Shown: positions 24,159 to 33,516, counted from the stretch's first letter. The stretch is 64,000 nt of DNA from Salipaludibacillus aurantiacus (GCF_900111295.1 NZ_FOGT01000003.1:124001-188000); one strand, 5' to 3'. The notes: generated from the sequence alone by a model not told the origin. Translations and numbers: made by a program.

Positions 24159-24797
24159 ATGAAGCAATTATCAGATTCTGTTCTTAAACATTTAAGAAAT
24201 AAGAAAGCGACTGTCCTGGATAGTGAAACCTATACAAAGTTTGCTATTTTTGTACCTCTTATAGAACTAAATCATGAGTTACATTTTATTTTCCAGGTAA
24301 GATCCCGTCTTGTCCGCCAGCCTGGTGAAGTATGCTTCCCGGGAGGTAAAGTGGATAAGACCGATCCTACTGTTAAATACGCTGCCATACGGGAATTGAG
24401 CGAAGAACTTGGTGTTCCTCCTGCTGATGCAGAAATCTTAGGGGAACTCGATTACCTGGTGACCCCTTTTAGATTAATGCTCTTTCCGTTTATAGGGATT
24501 CTTCCACCCGACACGGCCTTTAATATTAATAAAGATGAAGTGGAAGATATCTTCTATGTTCCTGTTTCACAGTTATTAAACATGGAGCCGAAAGAACATT
24601 ATATTAAACTTGAAGCAGTGCCGGAGGATAACTTCCCTTACCACCTTATACCAAACGGAGAAAACTATAATTGGCGAACAGGGGTTATAAACGAACAGTT
24701 TTACGAACACCAAAACTATGTCATCTGGGGACTGACAGCGAGAATTCTCACACATGCGTTAAAAGAACTTCACCCCACGGACAACCAGACAAAATGA
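24159..24797 (+). CDS. Nudix hydrolase, CoA pyrophosphatase type
   Basis: A 212-residue protein. RQPGEVCFPGGKVD precedes the Nudix core AAIRELSEELGV. The upstream block RSRLVRQPGEVCFPGG is the signature of NudL/YeaB CoA diphosphatases, which split CoA to 4'-phosphopantetheine and 3',5'-ADP. ATG at 24159 follows AAGGAAGG by 10 nt; the frame is open upstream to 24078 without better signals. It lies alone between the HPr-like and yrhC genes, both on the other strand. Confidence 0.87.
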   Translation: MKQLSDSVLKHLRNKKATVLDSETYTKFAIFVPLIELNHELHFIFQVRSRLVRQPGEVCFPGGKVDKTDPTVKYAAIRELSEELGVPPADAEILGELDYLVTPFRLMLFPFIGILPPDTAFNINKDEVEDIFYVPVSQLLNMEPKEHYIKLEAVPEDNFPYHLIPNGENYNWRTGVINEQFYEHQNYVIWGLTARILTHALKELHPTDNQTK

Positions 24798-24801
24798 AAG
24801 T

Positions 24802-24832
24802 AAAAAAGAGGGCATCCCTTTTGGGACCCCTC
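24802..24832 (-). terminator. Terminator after yrhC
   Basis: On the minus strand GAGGG pairs with CCCTC and TCCC with GGGA around AAAA, followed by TTTTTT. Confidence 0.75.
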
Positions 24833-24855
24833 CATATAAAAACTTTTATATAAAT

Positions 24856-25089
24856 CTATTCGTCTTCTACTATCAGTTTTTCTGTTTTAAGAGAAACACC
24901 ATGTAATAGAACAGCACCTGCCAGTAAGATAGAAACAAAAACAATTAACCACTCCTGGGCGATCTGCACAGATTCACTCGGTATAACTGTGCCAATCATT
25001 AGAAAACCTGCCAGCGCAATTAAAATAAAGGCAAAACGCCGGTAATCTTCTACCTTGTGCTGTAATTTAGTAACTTTCTCTTCCGACAT
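24856..25089 (-). CDS. yrhC: YrhC-family small membrane protein
   Basis: A 77-residue protein with two membrane segments (RRFAFILIALAGFLMIGTVI and the WLIVFVSILLAGAVLLHGV stretch) between charged ends. It matches the YrhC family by its N-terminal KVEDYRRFAF and its place next to mtnN, as in B. subtilis. Its function is unknown. ATG at 25089 follows GAGG by 9 nt. It lies 98 nt downstream of mtnN. Confidence 0.8.
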   Translation of the reverse strand: MSEEKVTKLQHKVEDYRRFAFILIALAGFLMIGTVIPSESVQIAQEWLIVFVSILLAGAVLLHGVSLKTEKLIVEDE

Positions 25090-25187
25090 AATAAGCACCT
25101 CATTTAATACGTGTTAATCAAACTATTACAAGTATAACATGGCAGGCAACCGAGTGATGTAGTAATGTATTCCTTATGTACCAGCAG

Positions 25188-25889
25188 TTACTTCTGCTTG
25201 CGAAGTTCTTCCAGCATAAGTAAAACCATATTAGCGGAATTTACCGAAGCTGTCTCAAGGAACTGGTCATAAGAGACTTTGGCATCTTTCCCTGCTACAT
25301 CAGATAAGGACCTTATAATGACAAACGGCTTTTGGAACTGATGACACACCTGGGCAATAGCTCCCGCTTCCATTTCTGCGCAATAAGGATCTTCAAATTT
25401 TGTGCGGATTTCCTCCACACGCGCATGATCGCTCATAAAGGAGTCCCCTGAAATAATTAAGCCTTTAATAGAATTGACTCCCACCTCATCAGCACATTCT
25501 TCTGCAAGACCTACCAGTCCGTGGTCAGCCTCATAAAAGGCAGGCATCCTCGGCACCTGGCCGAATTCGTAACCAAACACCGTCGCATCTACATCATTGT
25601 AGCGGACTTGTGTAGAAATAACTATATCACCTACCGCCAGGTTCTGATGGAATCCGCCTGCAGAACCTGTATTTATAATAAGGTCAGGATAAAACAGCTG
25701 GTTCATCAGCGTCGTGCTGATCGCTGCATTTACTTTTCCGATTCCAGATTTAGCTAAAATAACATCAACCCCATTTAATCGGCCAATAAAAAACTCTGAA
25801 CCGGCTATGACATTTTCTTCTTCAAGCACCATTTCGGATTTCAAAAGTTCAACTTCTTCTTCCATGGCTCCGATAATTCCGACACGCAT
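25188..25889 (-). CDS. mtnN: 5'-methylthioadenosine/S-adenosylhomocysteine nucleosidase
   Basis: Cleaves MTA and SAH to adenine and the thioribose or ribosyl-homocysteine in methionine salvage and methyl-cycle cleanup. The 233-residue protein has IGAMEEEV with the catalytic-water Glu, the [10 protein letters not shown] and NTGSAGG phosphate/ribose site, [10 protein letters not shown], and SLSDVAG with the catalytic Asp. In B. subtilis it is followed by mccA-mccB (reverse transsulfuration); those genes are absent here and yrhC follows directly. Confidence 0.95.
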   Translation of the reverse strand: MRVGIIGAMEEEVELLKSEMVLEEENVIAGSEFFIGRLNGVDVILAKSGIGKVNAAISTTLMNQLFYPDLIINTGSAGGFHQNLAVGDIVISTQVRYNDVDATVFGYEFGQVPRMPAFYEADHGLVGLAEECADEVGVNSIKGLIISGDSFMSDHARVEEIRTKFEDPYCAEMEAGAIAQVCHQFQKPFVIIRSLSDVAGKDAKVSYDQFLETASVNSANMVLLMLEELRKQK

Positions 25890-26051
25890 AATACCACCCT
25901 TTTTCGCAAAGTTTCACTTTTTCTATCATAGCCTATGACAGGCTGGGGAACAAGAACCATTTCTTATCCTGTAATATTGCCGTCTCTCTATCTTTTATTT
26001 AAAATAAGAAGCGGGCTTTCTGTTAAGACAACACTAAAAGGAGTGGACAAG

Positions 26052-26261
26052 ATGATTTTTCAACCCGATACTTTAAAAGACAAAGTAGAATTTTTCGAAG
26101 CTGCGACGCTTCAGCTTCTGGAGAAACAAATTTCAAAAAAAATAGATGACAACCAGTCGATCATGCTTGAAGTTCATAATGTTTCCCATCAGCTGACCAT
26201 AGACCCTAAAACAGGCAAAAAAATATACACAGCAGCTGTGCATTTTAAACAAAAACAGTAA
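26052..26261 (+). CDS. yrzA: YrzA-like protein (DUF2536)
   Basis: A 69-residue protein close to B. subtilis YrzA: DKVEFFEAATLQLLEKQI at the N-terminus and IYTAAVHFK at the C-terminus. Its function is unknown. ATG at 26052 lies 8 nt after AAAGGAG; the frame is open upstream without homology. Repeat copy B follows it. Confidence 0.85.
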   Translation: MIFQPDTLKDKVEFFEAATLQLLEKQISKKIDDNQSIMLEVHNVSHQLTIDPKTGKKIYTAAVHFKQKQ

Positions 26262-26336
26262 ACCGTTATATGATGATCCTTAATCTCTAGCTGAAAGAGG
26301 ACCGGCAGACTCAAATCAATACTTTTATTAAAGGAT

Positions 26337-26674
26337 GAGACTGGGCCAAAACTAAAGACAGGTTTGTAAAAGAAGAACAATTCCATCAGACCTTTTATCA
26401 GGCGTCTCACTTTTAATTACCAGTTATTGAATAGCCTCAGCTTTTTTTGATTGAAGGACAGAAGGCGGCGACGCCACAGGGAGTAAGCGCAGCCTGAAGA
26501 TCCAATTCAACGAAGCTCCAGGCTGAGTTGAATTTAGCTGAAGACAAGCCCCTGGGCAAGCGTCCGCCGCCTGTGAGGGCTGAAATCACTCCTTTTCTAA
26601 AAAAGAACAACCGAACAAAATTCGAAAATTTTGTTCGGCTTTCTTTATGAAGACTATTCTTTTGTCCCAGCCTC
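26337..26674 (-). repeat. Dispersed inverted-repeat element, copy B
   Basis: A 338-bp copy in inverse orientation to copy A. Its ends GAGACTGGGCCAAAA (26337-26351) and TTTTGTCCCAGCCTC (26660-26674) are inverted repeats (13 of 15). The CCGAAC hairpin (26611-26638) has a perfect 12-bp stem with a four-base loop. The second inner stem is CAGCCTG/CAGGCTG (26490-26496 with 26519-26525), where copy A has a T-A pair in place of C-G. It lies between convergent yrzA and yrrS. Confidence 0.85.
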
Positions 26675-26711
26675 GTCATTAAATCTAATTCTTAACTTTC
26701 AGCTTTAAAAC

Positions 26712-27497
26712 TTAGTGGCTTACATACGGATTAGAGTTTTGCTCCTCTACAGAGACAGGCATCCAGCCTTCATTTTCAACCCAGTTAAGTTCAACTTTGT
26801 AAGGTTCAAAACGGTTATCATAAGTACTTACTGTTCCAATTGCCGTGTGCTGGTCCCCGCCGTTTCTTATTTGCCATACTTCCATTTCATCTTGGCTGAG
26901 CCCTGTAGCGTACGATAAAGCTCTGGTCATCTCTTCCCAATTAACATGGTCTGTCTGGTATACAGGTGTAAACGGCTCTTCCTGAACCGTTCCAACAGGT
27001 CCCCATTCACCGTCAGATTCAGTTGTGTTTTCGTTGTTGGTTTCTGTTTCTTCATTTCCTTCCTCAGCTGCATTGCCTTCATTGTCTTCATTGTTTTCAT
27101 TGCCTTCATTGTTTTCATCATCTTCATTATTTAAATTACCTTCGTTATTTCCATTATTAGCTGGATCTTCTTCCTCATTATTATTGTCATTATTGTTATT
27201 ACCATCATTCACTTCATCATTATCGTTGTTATCATTTAGAGGGTTATTTTCATTATTGTTTTCTTCATCGCCGGGCTGATCGATCGATATATCCCCGCTA
27301 TTAGTGTTTTCTTCCTCGTTGTTAAGATCGTTGTTATTCGTAACAGCCACCTCATTGTCATCGCCGCCTCCAAAAATTAAAGTAGCGGAGACAAAAATAA
27401 TTAATAAAGCTACAAGTCCTATTGAAACATTAAGAATAGTATTCAGGCGTCTTTTCTTTTTGTTATCCGAACGCATAGGCGTATAATTATTGCTCAT
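26712..27497 (-). CDS. yrrS: YrrS-family membrane protein (DUF1510) with acidic Asn-rich spacer
   Basis: A 261-residue protein: short basic cytoplasmic head (NKKKRRL), one membrane segment (about 20-43), a spacer of some 110 residues made almost only of Asn, Asp, Glu and Gly, then a C-terminal DUF1510 domain (about 165-261, WGPVGTVQEEPF...). It matches B. subtilis YrrS in order. In that species pbpI lies between greA and yrrS, but here it is missing. The start at 27497 follows GGGAGG. The domain probably sits outside the membrane; its role is unknown. Confidence 0.85.
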   Translation of the reverse strand: MSNNYTPMRSDNKKKRRLNTILNVSIGLVALLIIFVSATLIFGGGDDNEVAVTNNNDLNNEEENTNSGDISIDQPGDEENNNENNPLNDNNDNDEVNDGNNNNDNNNEEEDPANNGNNEGNLNNEDDENNEGNENNEDNEGNAAEEGNEETETNNENTTESDGEWGPVGTVQEEPFTPVYQTDHVNWEEMTRALSYATGLSQDEMEVWQIRNGGDQHTAIGTVSTYDNRFEPYKVELNWVENEGWMPVSVEEQNSNPYVSH

Positions 27498-27662
27498 AAA
27501 ACACTTTCCTCCCTTTTCCAGTCCAAATCTACATATATTATAATTCATTTATGGATAAATTTCGACCAGCAGTCCCCATCTTTGACCGTATTTTAGGTTT
27601 CAACTAATACTGCGGTCAAAGTATAAGCACCTTTTCGCTTTTCTATATGAGACATACTATGT

Positions 27663-27702
27663 AAAAAATCACCCGTTAGTCTTTTTCAGACCAGGGTGAT
27701 TT
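27663..27702 (-). terminator. Terminator after greA
   Basis: On the minus strand AAATCACCC pairs with GGGTGATTT, with an inner GTCT/AGAC stem, followed by TTTT. Confidence 0.85.
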
Positions 27703-27720
27703 CAAACTATTTGGTGTTAT

Positions 27721-28191
27721 TTATGACACTTCTGTAATTTCAACAGTCATGTCTCCGCCTGGAGTAGAGACTACAACCTGCTCGCCGATACCCTTGCCGA
27801 TTAAACTTTGCGCCATTGGAGAATCATTAGAAATTTTTCCTTCGATAGGGTCTGCTTCCGCACGTCCTACAATGGTGTATTCCTCTTCATCCCCATCAGG
27901 AAGCTCTTTAAAAGTAACTTTTTTTCCAAGAGAAACAACTGAGCTGTCAGAATCCTCTTCAATAATTTCAGCATTGCGAATCATACCTTCAATCTGCTGG
28001 ATTCTGCCTTCAACAAATGCCTGTTCTTCTTTTGCCGAATCATACTCCGAGTTCTCTGATAGATCTCCGAAGCTTCGCGCTACTTTTATTCTTTCTACGA
28101 CTTCTTTTCGCCGTTCAGTCTTTAAATACTCCAGTTCTTTCTCGAGTTTTTCTTTACCTTCCATAGTCATATAGTGTTTTTCTTCTGTCAT
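27721..28191 (-). CDS. greA: Transcription elongation factor GreA
   Basis: Rescues backtracked RNA polymerase by stimulating transcript cleavage. The 156-residue protein has the N-terminal coiled coil with [14 protein letters not shown] at its tip, which carries the acidic residues that reach the active site, and the C-terminal domain with [29 protein letters not shown] stands 9 nt before the ATG. It has its own promoter about 145 nt upstream and its own terminator. Confidence 0.96.
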   Translation of the reverse strand: MTEEKHYMTMEGKEKLEKELEYLKTERRKEVVERIKVARSFGDLSENSEYDSAKEEQAFVEGRIQQIEGMIRNAEIIEEDSDSSVVSLGKKVTFKELPDGDEEEYTIVGRAEADPIEGKISNDSPMAQSLIGKGIGEQVVVSTPGGDMTVEITEVS

Positions 28192-28343
28192 TGTTTTCCA
28201 CTCCTTAAAATTAATACATCCAAGTGAACGCTTTCATGTTTCCTTACCTTATAAAAAATATACGGGAAATGCAGAAACGGGGTTGATTTACCATATGAAC
28301 TGCTTACAGAAAAATGACCACCTTTTTAAATATATATGATGGT

Positions 28344-28372
28344 AGTATAATGAAAACCAGTTCATTTAACAA
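28344..28372 (-). promoter_or_regulatory. Promoter of greA
   Basis: On the minus strand TTGTTA (28367-28372) and TATACT (28344-28349) are 17 nt apart. It predicts a leader of about 145 nt. Confidence 0.6.
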
Positions 28373-28438
28373 GTTTTCCTTATAAAATCCTGTAAAAATT
28401 AATATTCCCTAAAATTCATAGGCGTCAATAAACCTTAA

Positions 28439-28479
28439 GCGCCCAACCTGTTCAAGCATGGCTGAACAGATCAGGGCGC
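28439..28479. other. Isolated two-tier hairpin between udk and greA
   Basis: GCGCCC pairs with GGGCGC, then after a short internal loop CTGTTCA pairs with TGAACAG, closing an 8-nt loop. There is no T-run on either strand, so it is not an ordinary terminator. The remaining sequence of this 420-nt gap is A/T-rich without genes. Confidence 0.5.
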
Positions 28480-28610
28480 CGTAGGTCTTACATTTATTTC
28501 AAAAAAAACCGTTTCTAGAAATGATTTCCTGCGTTCCTCTTAGCTATTATATACAAAACTCAGCTTTTAGCCAAGTAGTTCATATATTCTTCAAAATGTT
28601 AAATGAAGGC

Positions 28611-29246
28611 CTAAATCATTGCCTTCTCTTCAAGTACCGTTTTAATCTTTGCAACCATTAAATCAATAGCCACATGATTATGCCCGCCTTCAGGAACGAT
28701 AATATCCGCATACCGCTTAGTAGGCTCAATAAATTGAAGATGCATCGGCCGCACTACTGACGTATACTGGTCAATGACTGAATCGATTGTCCGCCCGCGA
28801 TCCTGTATATCCCTCATCATTCGCCGTATAATCCTTAAATCGGAGTCGGTGTCTACAAAAAGCTTTATATCCATCACATCTCTCAGGCGCTCATCTTCAA
28901 GAATAAGTATCCCCTCTAATATAATGACATCCCTCGGTTCCACATTAACTACTTCATCTGAGCGTGTATGATTAGCATAGTCATATACTGGCTTTTCAAC
29001 GGGTTGCCGGTTGACTAACCGCTTTAAATGATCAAGCAGCAAATCATTATCAAAGGCTAAAGGATGGTCATAATTTGTTTTTAATCTTTCTTCCATCGGC
29101 AAATGTGTCTGATCCTTATAATAAGCATCTTGTTCTATCATAAGGATGGACTGCTCAGGAAATTTACAGTAAATTTCATTCGCCACTGTCGTTTTACCAG
29201 AACCCGATCCTCCGGCTACACCAATGATGACAGGTTTTTTACTCAT
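28611..29246 (-). CDS. udk: Uridine kinase
   Basis: Phosphorylates uridine and cytidine in pyrimidine salvage. The 211-residue protein has the Walker A loop [14 protein letters not shown], the [12 protein letters not shown] and YDYANHTR substrate motifs, and [12 protein letters not shown]. Its start overlaps the trhP2 stop by 4 nt (ATGA), so it is translationally coupled to the tRNA hydroxylation genes, as in B. subtilis. Confidence 0.96.
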   Translation of the reverse strand: MSKKPVIIGVAGGSGSGKTTVANEIYCKFPEQSILMIEQDAYYKDQTHLPMEERLKTNYDHPLAFDNDLLLDHLKRLVNRQPVEKPVYDYANHTRSDEVVNVEPRDVIILEGILILEDERLRDVMDIKLFVDTDSDLRIIRRMMRDIQDRGRTIDSVIDQYTSVVRPMHLQFIEPTKRYADIIVPEGGHNHVAIDLMVAKIKTVLEEKAMI

Positions 29247-30526
29247 GTTAACTGTTCCTTTCGCATCATATTATTAGGTTTTACTGGTTTATCAACTTTA
29301 AATTTGACTATTTGAAGAGGATGCCTTGCCGCATCCAGCTCTTCACCGTCTTCATCCCAAATCTTTTCTACCTTTTGAGTGAAATTTGTAATTTCAGGCC
29401 CAAAAAACTCTATTTGATCTCCAGGACGGAAATGGTTTCGTTGCTGAAGTGTGACAATCTCTGTTTCTTCATCATAATCTAACACAAGCCCTGCAAAATC
29501 AAAAGTTGTTTTCTGGCTGTGATTACGGAACATCTGCTCTTCGTGGCCAGGTGTATTTTCAAAAAATGCTGGAGCTGTAGGCCTGTTTGCGCATTTTGCT
29601 AATTCCTTAAGCCATTCATTATCGATCTTAAAGTTATCAGGATCCTCACAGTACGCATCGATTACTTTTCTATAGACACTTACTACGGTGGCAACATAAT
29701 GAATAGATTTCATTCGCCCTTCAACTTTAAGACTGTCAATTCCTGCCTCTACCAGCTTAGGAATGGCTTCAATTAAATTAAGGTCTTTCGGTGACATGGC
29801 AAAAGGAGCATCATCGGTATCAAACAGAGCTTTTTCACCAGTCTTCTGTTCATTTGCGCCATCTTCTTCATAAAGAAAATAGTCCCACCGGCAAGATTGA
29901 CAACATCCGCCTCTGTTGGAATCTCTCGCTGTCATATGATTGCTTAATACGCAGCGGCCTGAATAAGAAATACACATCGCCCCGTGTATAAATGTTTCAA
30001 TTTCAATATCCACATTCGCTTTCATTTCCAGCATTTCTCCTAAACCAACTTCACGTGCCAGAACTACTCTATCCAACCCTTCCTCTTTCCAAAATTTAAC
30101 TGCTTGCCAGTTTGAGAGGGACTGCTGCGTAGAGAGATGGACTTCCAGTTTAGGCGCTACACGTTTACAAGTTTCAATAATTAGTGGATCAGCTACAATA
30201 ATCCCTGTAACTCCCACCTTCTCCAAATCCTTCAGATAATCTTCAAGACCATCCATATTTTCGTTATGGGCAAAAATATTAGTGGTGACATAAATATGCG
30301 CACCATACTTATCAGCAAACTGGACGCCTTCAGCCATTTCTTCTATAGAGAAGTTGTCTGCATTGGACCTCAATCCAAAGTCACGCCCGCCAATAAATAC
30401 AGCGTCAGCGCCGTAATGGACAGCTATTTTCAACTTTTCAAGGTTTCCTGCCGGCGCTAAAAGTTCGGGCTTTTTCGTGATCACACGTCTGCCCTCTGAA
30501 GGTCGTTTTACTGTTTGTTGTTCCAC
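29243..30526 (-). CDS. trhP2: tRNA U34 hydroxylation protein, U32 peptidase family (YrrO-like)
   Basis: A 427-residue U32-family protein. In B. subtilis YrrN and YrrO are required for forming 5-hydroxyuridine at tRNA position 34, the precursor of mo5U. Visible are [38 protein letters not shown], and the cysteine-rich [11 protein letters not shown] likely to hold an iron-sulfur cluster. A C-terminal beta-barrel domain follows. Its neighbours trhP1 and trmR complete the pathway; prephenate would be needed as in the reported system. Confidence 0.92.
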   Translation of the reverse strand: MEQQTVKRPSEGRRVITKKPELLAPAGNLEKLKIAVHYGADAVFIGGRDFGLRSNADNFSIEEMAEGVQFADKYGAHIYVTTNIFAHNENMDGLEDYLKDLEKVGVTGIIVADPLIIETCKRVAPKLEVHLSTQQSLSNWQAVKFWKEEGLDRVVLAREVGLGEMLEMKANVDIEIETFIHGAMCISYSGRCVLSNHMTARDSNRGGCCQSCRWDYFLYEEDGANEQKTGEKALFDTDDAPFAMSPKDLNLIEAIPKLVEAGIDSLKVEGRMKSIHYVATVVSVYRKVIDAYCEDPDNFKIDNEWLKELAKCANRPTAPAFFENTPGHEEQMFRNHSQKTTFDFAGLVLDYDEETEIVTLQQRNHFRPGDQIEFFGPEITNFTQKVEKIWDEDGEELDAARHPLQIVKFKVDKPVKPNNMMRKEQLT

Positions 30527-30563
30527 TAGTGATCACTCCTTTTCCTACCTGATTTAATATGAG

Positions 30564-30585
30564 AAAAACTTGGCAAACCGCCAAG
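30564..30585 (-). terminator. Intercistronic terminator/attenuator between trhP1 and trhP2
   Basis: On the minus strand CTTGGC, loop GGTTT, GCCAAG, then TTTTT. It lies within the 115-nt gap inside the operon and would lower trhP2-udk transcription relative to trhP1. Confidence 0.65.
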
Positions 30586-30641
30586 CCCTTACGAAAGCCT
30601 CAGGTTTTCTTATACTTTTTCTCAAAATACAGCAACAAAGG

Positions 30642-31571
30642 TTAGTAAACTGTTTCTTTAAAGAAAAATCCTGTATCAAGATCCCGGTTGGCTGGCTGTA
30701 CTGATTTAACTTCATCAAGCAGCTCGTCTTTTTTTCTGTTATACACTTCCGGGTCTTCCGTATACAGGTCTATCGCTTGTCTGTAAAGTGCGGTCATCTT
30801 TTTAATATAGTCAAAATCTTTTAGTATCCCGTCTATCTTAAATGAATCAATCCCTGCATCAAGCATCTCGTCTAATTCATCAATGATGCACATGTCTTTC
30901 GGACTCATAATATGTGTTCCGTTCTCATCTTCCCAGATCGGATATTTCGCATCCCTTTCCGGATCATGCAGAATTAAGCTTCGATCTTTACTTCTACCCT
31001 GTACTTCCAGGTCCTTTCCTTGAAAGGCCATATAATTTCCGACCAGCATCCGTTTTGACTGGAACATACAAGTCATTCCGTGAACCTGTACTTCAATTTC
31101 CACTTCAGCTTCTTCTTTTATTTCAATAATAGAATCCATATTTAATTCACGGGCAAGCACCGCGCGGGCTGCCCCTTTTCTTCCCCAGTAATTAGCTGTG
31201 TACCAGTTTGTGGCCGTCGTTTCTGTGTTCCAATGAAGCTTCATTTTAGGAGCATGCTCCCTTACATTCATTAAAACGGCTGGATCTCCGAATACTATGG
31301 CGTCCACCCCGGTACGGTCTAAAAATTGAATATAGTCCGGTAATAGAGGAAGTGTCTCATTGTGAAAAAGGGCGTTCATAGCCACATATACTTTCGCTCC
31401 CTTTTCATGGGCAATGGTCGTTGCTTCTTCTACCTCTTTCCTGCTGAAATCCCCAGCAAGCCTCAAGGCATATTTTTCTTCTCCAATTATAACGGCGGTG
31501 GCGCCGACATCAATAAGAGGAGCGATGTCTTCCACACTCGTAGGCGTGACTAACAACTCTGGTTTTTTCAT
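30642..31571 (-). CDS. trhP1: tRNA U34 hydroxylation protein, short U32 family (YrrN-like)
   Basis: A 309-residue partner of TrhP2. It shares the U32 fold (LLVTPTSVEDIAPLIDVGA, EIEVQVHGMTCMFQSKRML, DMCIIDELDEMLDAGIDSFKIDG) but lacks the CCQSC cysteine cluster and the C-terminal barrel. B. subtilis has the same pairing, YrrN with YrrO. Its ATG overlaps the trmR stop by 4 nt, so hydroxylation and methylation genes are coupled. Confidence 0.9.
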   Translation of the reverse strand: MKKPELLVTPTSVEDIAPLIDVGATAVIIGEEKYALRLAGDFSRKEVEEATTIAHEKGAKVYVAMNALFHNETLPLLPDYIQFLDRTGVDAIVFGDPAVLMNVREHAPKMKLHWNTETTATNWYTANYWGRKGAARAVLARELNMDSIIEIKEEAEVEIEVQVHGMTCMFQSKRMLVGNYMAFQGKDLEVQGRSKDRSLILHDPERDAKYPIWEDENGTHIMSPKDMCIIDELDEMLDAGIDSFKIDGILKDFDYIKKMTALYRQAIDLYTEDPEVYNRKKDELLDEVKSVQPANRDLDTGFFFKETVY

Positions 31572-32248
31572 GCTTTTTCACCTTCCTGTATTTCTTTCCC
31601 CATGTTTCGTTTTACATTTACCATCAAACCGTCTCCTACAGGCAGTAAAACTGAGTCAAAACGCGGATCTTTCATTAATTTATCGTTAAACTTCCTTAGT
31701 TTATTTACCATTGAAGAGAGGCGGCGGCTTTCCGGCTCTTTTTCTCCTGAAACAAACCCTTTGAAAAGGACATTATCTGAAAATATAAGGCCGCCTTCCT
31801 TAACCATTGGCTCATATATTGAGAAGAAATTTTCATACTGCCCTTTAGCCGCATCAATAAACAAAACGTCATAAGGCGCTTTTTCAGCAATTTCTTCTTT
31901 CACTTCGAGGGCATCCCCCTGGACCAGGTTAAAACGCTTGTGCACTCCAACTGAGCGCGCATTTTTTAATGCTTCCTGGATCCGTTCTTCATCTCTTTCC
32001 ACTGTATAAATGAAAGCATCGGGAGCAGCTTGAAGCATACGGATCGCAGAATATCCGATTGCCGTACCAATTTCCAGAATGCGTACGGGATTATGGATTC
32101 TAAGAAATTGCAGCATGGTTTCCAACCCGTCAGCTTCCATAATAGGGACGTGATGCTTATGTGCATAATTTTCTATTTCTTTTATATCTGCAGGTCGTTC
32201 TTTTATAAGTGATGAAAGATATGAGGCTGTTTTATCGCCTTTTCCCAT
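31568..32248 (-). CDS. trmR: tRNA 5-hydroxyuridine methyltransferase (YrrM-like)
   Basis: SAM-dependent O-methyltransferase of 226 residues. The SAM loop is ILEIGTAIGYSAIRML, with VERDEERIQEA, VQGDALE and DVLFIDAAKGQYENF following. B. subtilis TrmR (YrrM) methylates ho5U34 to mo5U34 in tRNAs reading four-codon boxes. The start at 32248 is set by GGAGG; the frame upstream to 32323 has no ribosome site. Methyltransferase and both hydroxylation genes stand together, so the complete mo5U pathway is encoded here. Confidence 0.92.
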   Translation of the reverse strand: MGKGDKTASYLSSLIKERPADIKEIENYAHKHHVPIMEADGLETMLQFLRIHNPVRILEIGTAIGYSAIRMLQAAPDAFIYTVERDEERIQEALKNARSVGVHKRFNLVQGDALEVKEEIAEKAPYDVLFIDAAKGQYENFFSIYEPMVKEGGLIFSDNVLFKGFVSGEKEPESRRLSSMVNKLRKFNDKLMKDPRFDSVLLPVGDGLMVNVKRNMGKEIQEGEKA

Positions 32249-32324
32249 AAAAAAAGCGCCTCCTTCAGGTGCTTTTAAATCCAAATAGCCATATGTTTGT
32301 CTTTGACCGATACATTTTAACATA

Positions 32325-32370
32325 AAAACAAGGAGAATGCTAACTTTATCAGCAGTTTCTCCTTGTTTTC
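32325..32370 (-). terminator. Terminator-like hairpin after mltG
   Basis: On the minus strand AACAAGGAGAA pairs with TTCTCCTTGTT around a long loop, followed by TTTTATG. It separates mltG from trmR. Confidence 0.7.
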
Positions 32371-32376
32371 ACCATA

Positions 32377-33516
32377 TCATTCGTTTGAATTCTGATAGTG
32401 TTCGACAACTTCCCTGTGGTCGGAATAATTGACGTTAAAGTGGACTTCTCCATCCGGTGAATGATAGAAGTAAATATACTCATGCGATTCAGGTTCAAGA
32501 GCTGCAGCAATTGAAGCTTCCCCCGGATTGTTAATGGGTCCCGGCGGAAGGCCGGCAATTTCATAAGTGTTATAAGGAGACTCAATTTCAAGGTGTTTAT
32601 TTAAAGTTCGTGATAAGTGTTCTTCGTGTGCGTAAGCAATCGTAGGATCCATCTGTAAAGGCATGGACGCGCTTAACCGGTTTTCGATTACCCCTGAAAT
32701 CGTCGCTCGTTCCTCGTCTGTTCTTGCTTCTCCCTCAATAATTGAAGCTTTCGTCATCAAAGCGTGGTAAGAATCATCTGAAGCAGATGCCTGGCGGCTT
32801 TCAAGTATGGAATTAGTTCTATCAAGCATTGCCTCAATAACCTGCTCAGCAGTGACTTCTTCTTCTACAAAGTCGTACCGCGCCGGGAATAAATACCCTT
32901 CCAGCGGTTCCCGAATATCTTCATCAAATATATCCTCATCCAGGAACGTATACCTCTCAATTAGTTCTTCCAGGTATTCTTCATCCCTTGCGACTTCTGC
33001 AATCTCTTCAGCCTCGAGATTCGTTTCATCCGCCACTCTTACAAAAATATCTTCAGCCCAGCGACCTTCAGGCACCGTAAAGGAAGTCGCGTACTCTTCA
33101 TATACTCTTCCTTCTTTTAGATGGTCAATAATTTCATCCATGCTCATGGCTCTGGTCAGGCGGTAGTCGCCTGCCTGAAACCCTGACTCATTTTGAAAAC
33201 GAATATAATAGCGAAACATGGATGCACTGGAGATCACGCCTTCTTCTTCAAGAATTTCGCCGATAGAAGAAGGAGTAGAACCGATTGGAATTGAAACCTC
33301 AACGACTTCATCATCTTCTTCATCAACCGGTCCAATAGCGTCTTTTACATAAAAGTATGCTCCTAAACCCCCGGCAACGACTGCTACTATGATCGTTATA
33401 ACAAATATAAGGACTATTTTCCTAACCAGGCCTGCTTCCCTTTTTGTTTCTTCAAGTTTCATTTTATGCTTTTCGTTTAAATTTTTGCTGGAATCGTTTG
33501 TTGTGTCTTCTGCCAC
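32377..33516 (-). CDS. mltG: Endolytic murein transglycosylase MltG
   Basis: Cleaves nascent glycan strands and so ends their polymerisation. The 379-residue protein has a cytoplasmic head, one membrane segment (about 30-53), a LysM-like region (VSIPIGSTPSSIGEILEEEGVI) and the YceG catalytic domain with KASIIEGEARTDEE, whose first Glu is the catalytic acid, then IENRL, MPLQMDPTIAYA and YNTYEIAGLPPGPINNPG. The C-terminus has the usual YIYFYHSPDGEVHF. Gene order is as in B. subtilis yrrL. Confidence 0.94.
   Translation of the reverse strand: MAEDTTNDSSKNLNEKHKMKLEETKREAGLVRKIVLIFVITIIVAVVAGGLGAYFYVKDAIGPVDEEDDEVVEVSIPIGSTPSSIGEILEEEGVISSASMFRYYIRFQNESGFQAGDYRLTRAMSMDEIIDHLKEGRVYEEYATSFTVPEGRWAEDIFVRVADETNLEAEEIAEVARDEEYLEELIERYTFLDEDIFDEDIREPLEGYLFPARYDFVEEEVTAEQVIEAMLDRTNSILESRQASASDDSYHALMTKASIIEGEARTDEERATISGVIENRLSASMPLQMDPTIAYAHEEHLSRTLNKHLEIESPYNTYEIAGLPPGPINNPGEASIAAALEPESHEYIYFYHSPDGEVHFNVNYSDHREVVEHYQNSNE

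Noticed and set aside
26437-26679. 80-codon minus-strand frame
   Set aside because: It lies wholly in repeat copy B and follows the repeat sequence, not coding constraint.
26940-27330. CRISPR or tandem-repeat array
   Set aside because: The periodic ATT/TTC-rich tract is the Asn/Glu-coding spacer of yrrS on the other strand; there are no uniform repeats and spacers.
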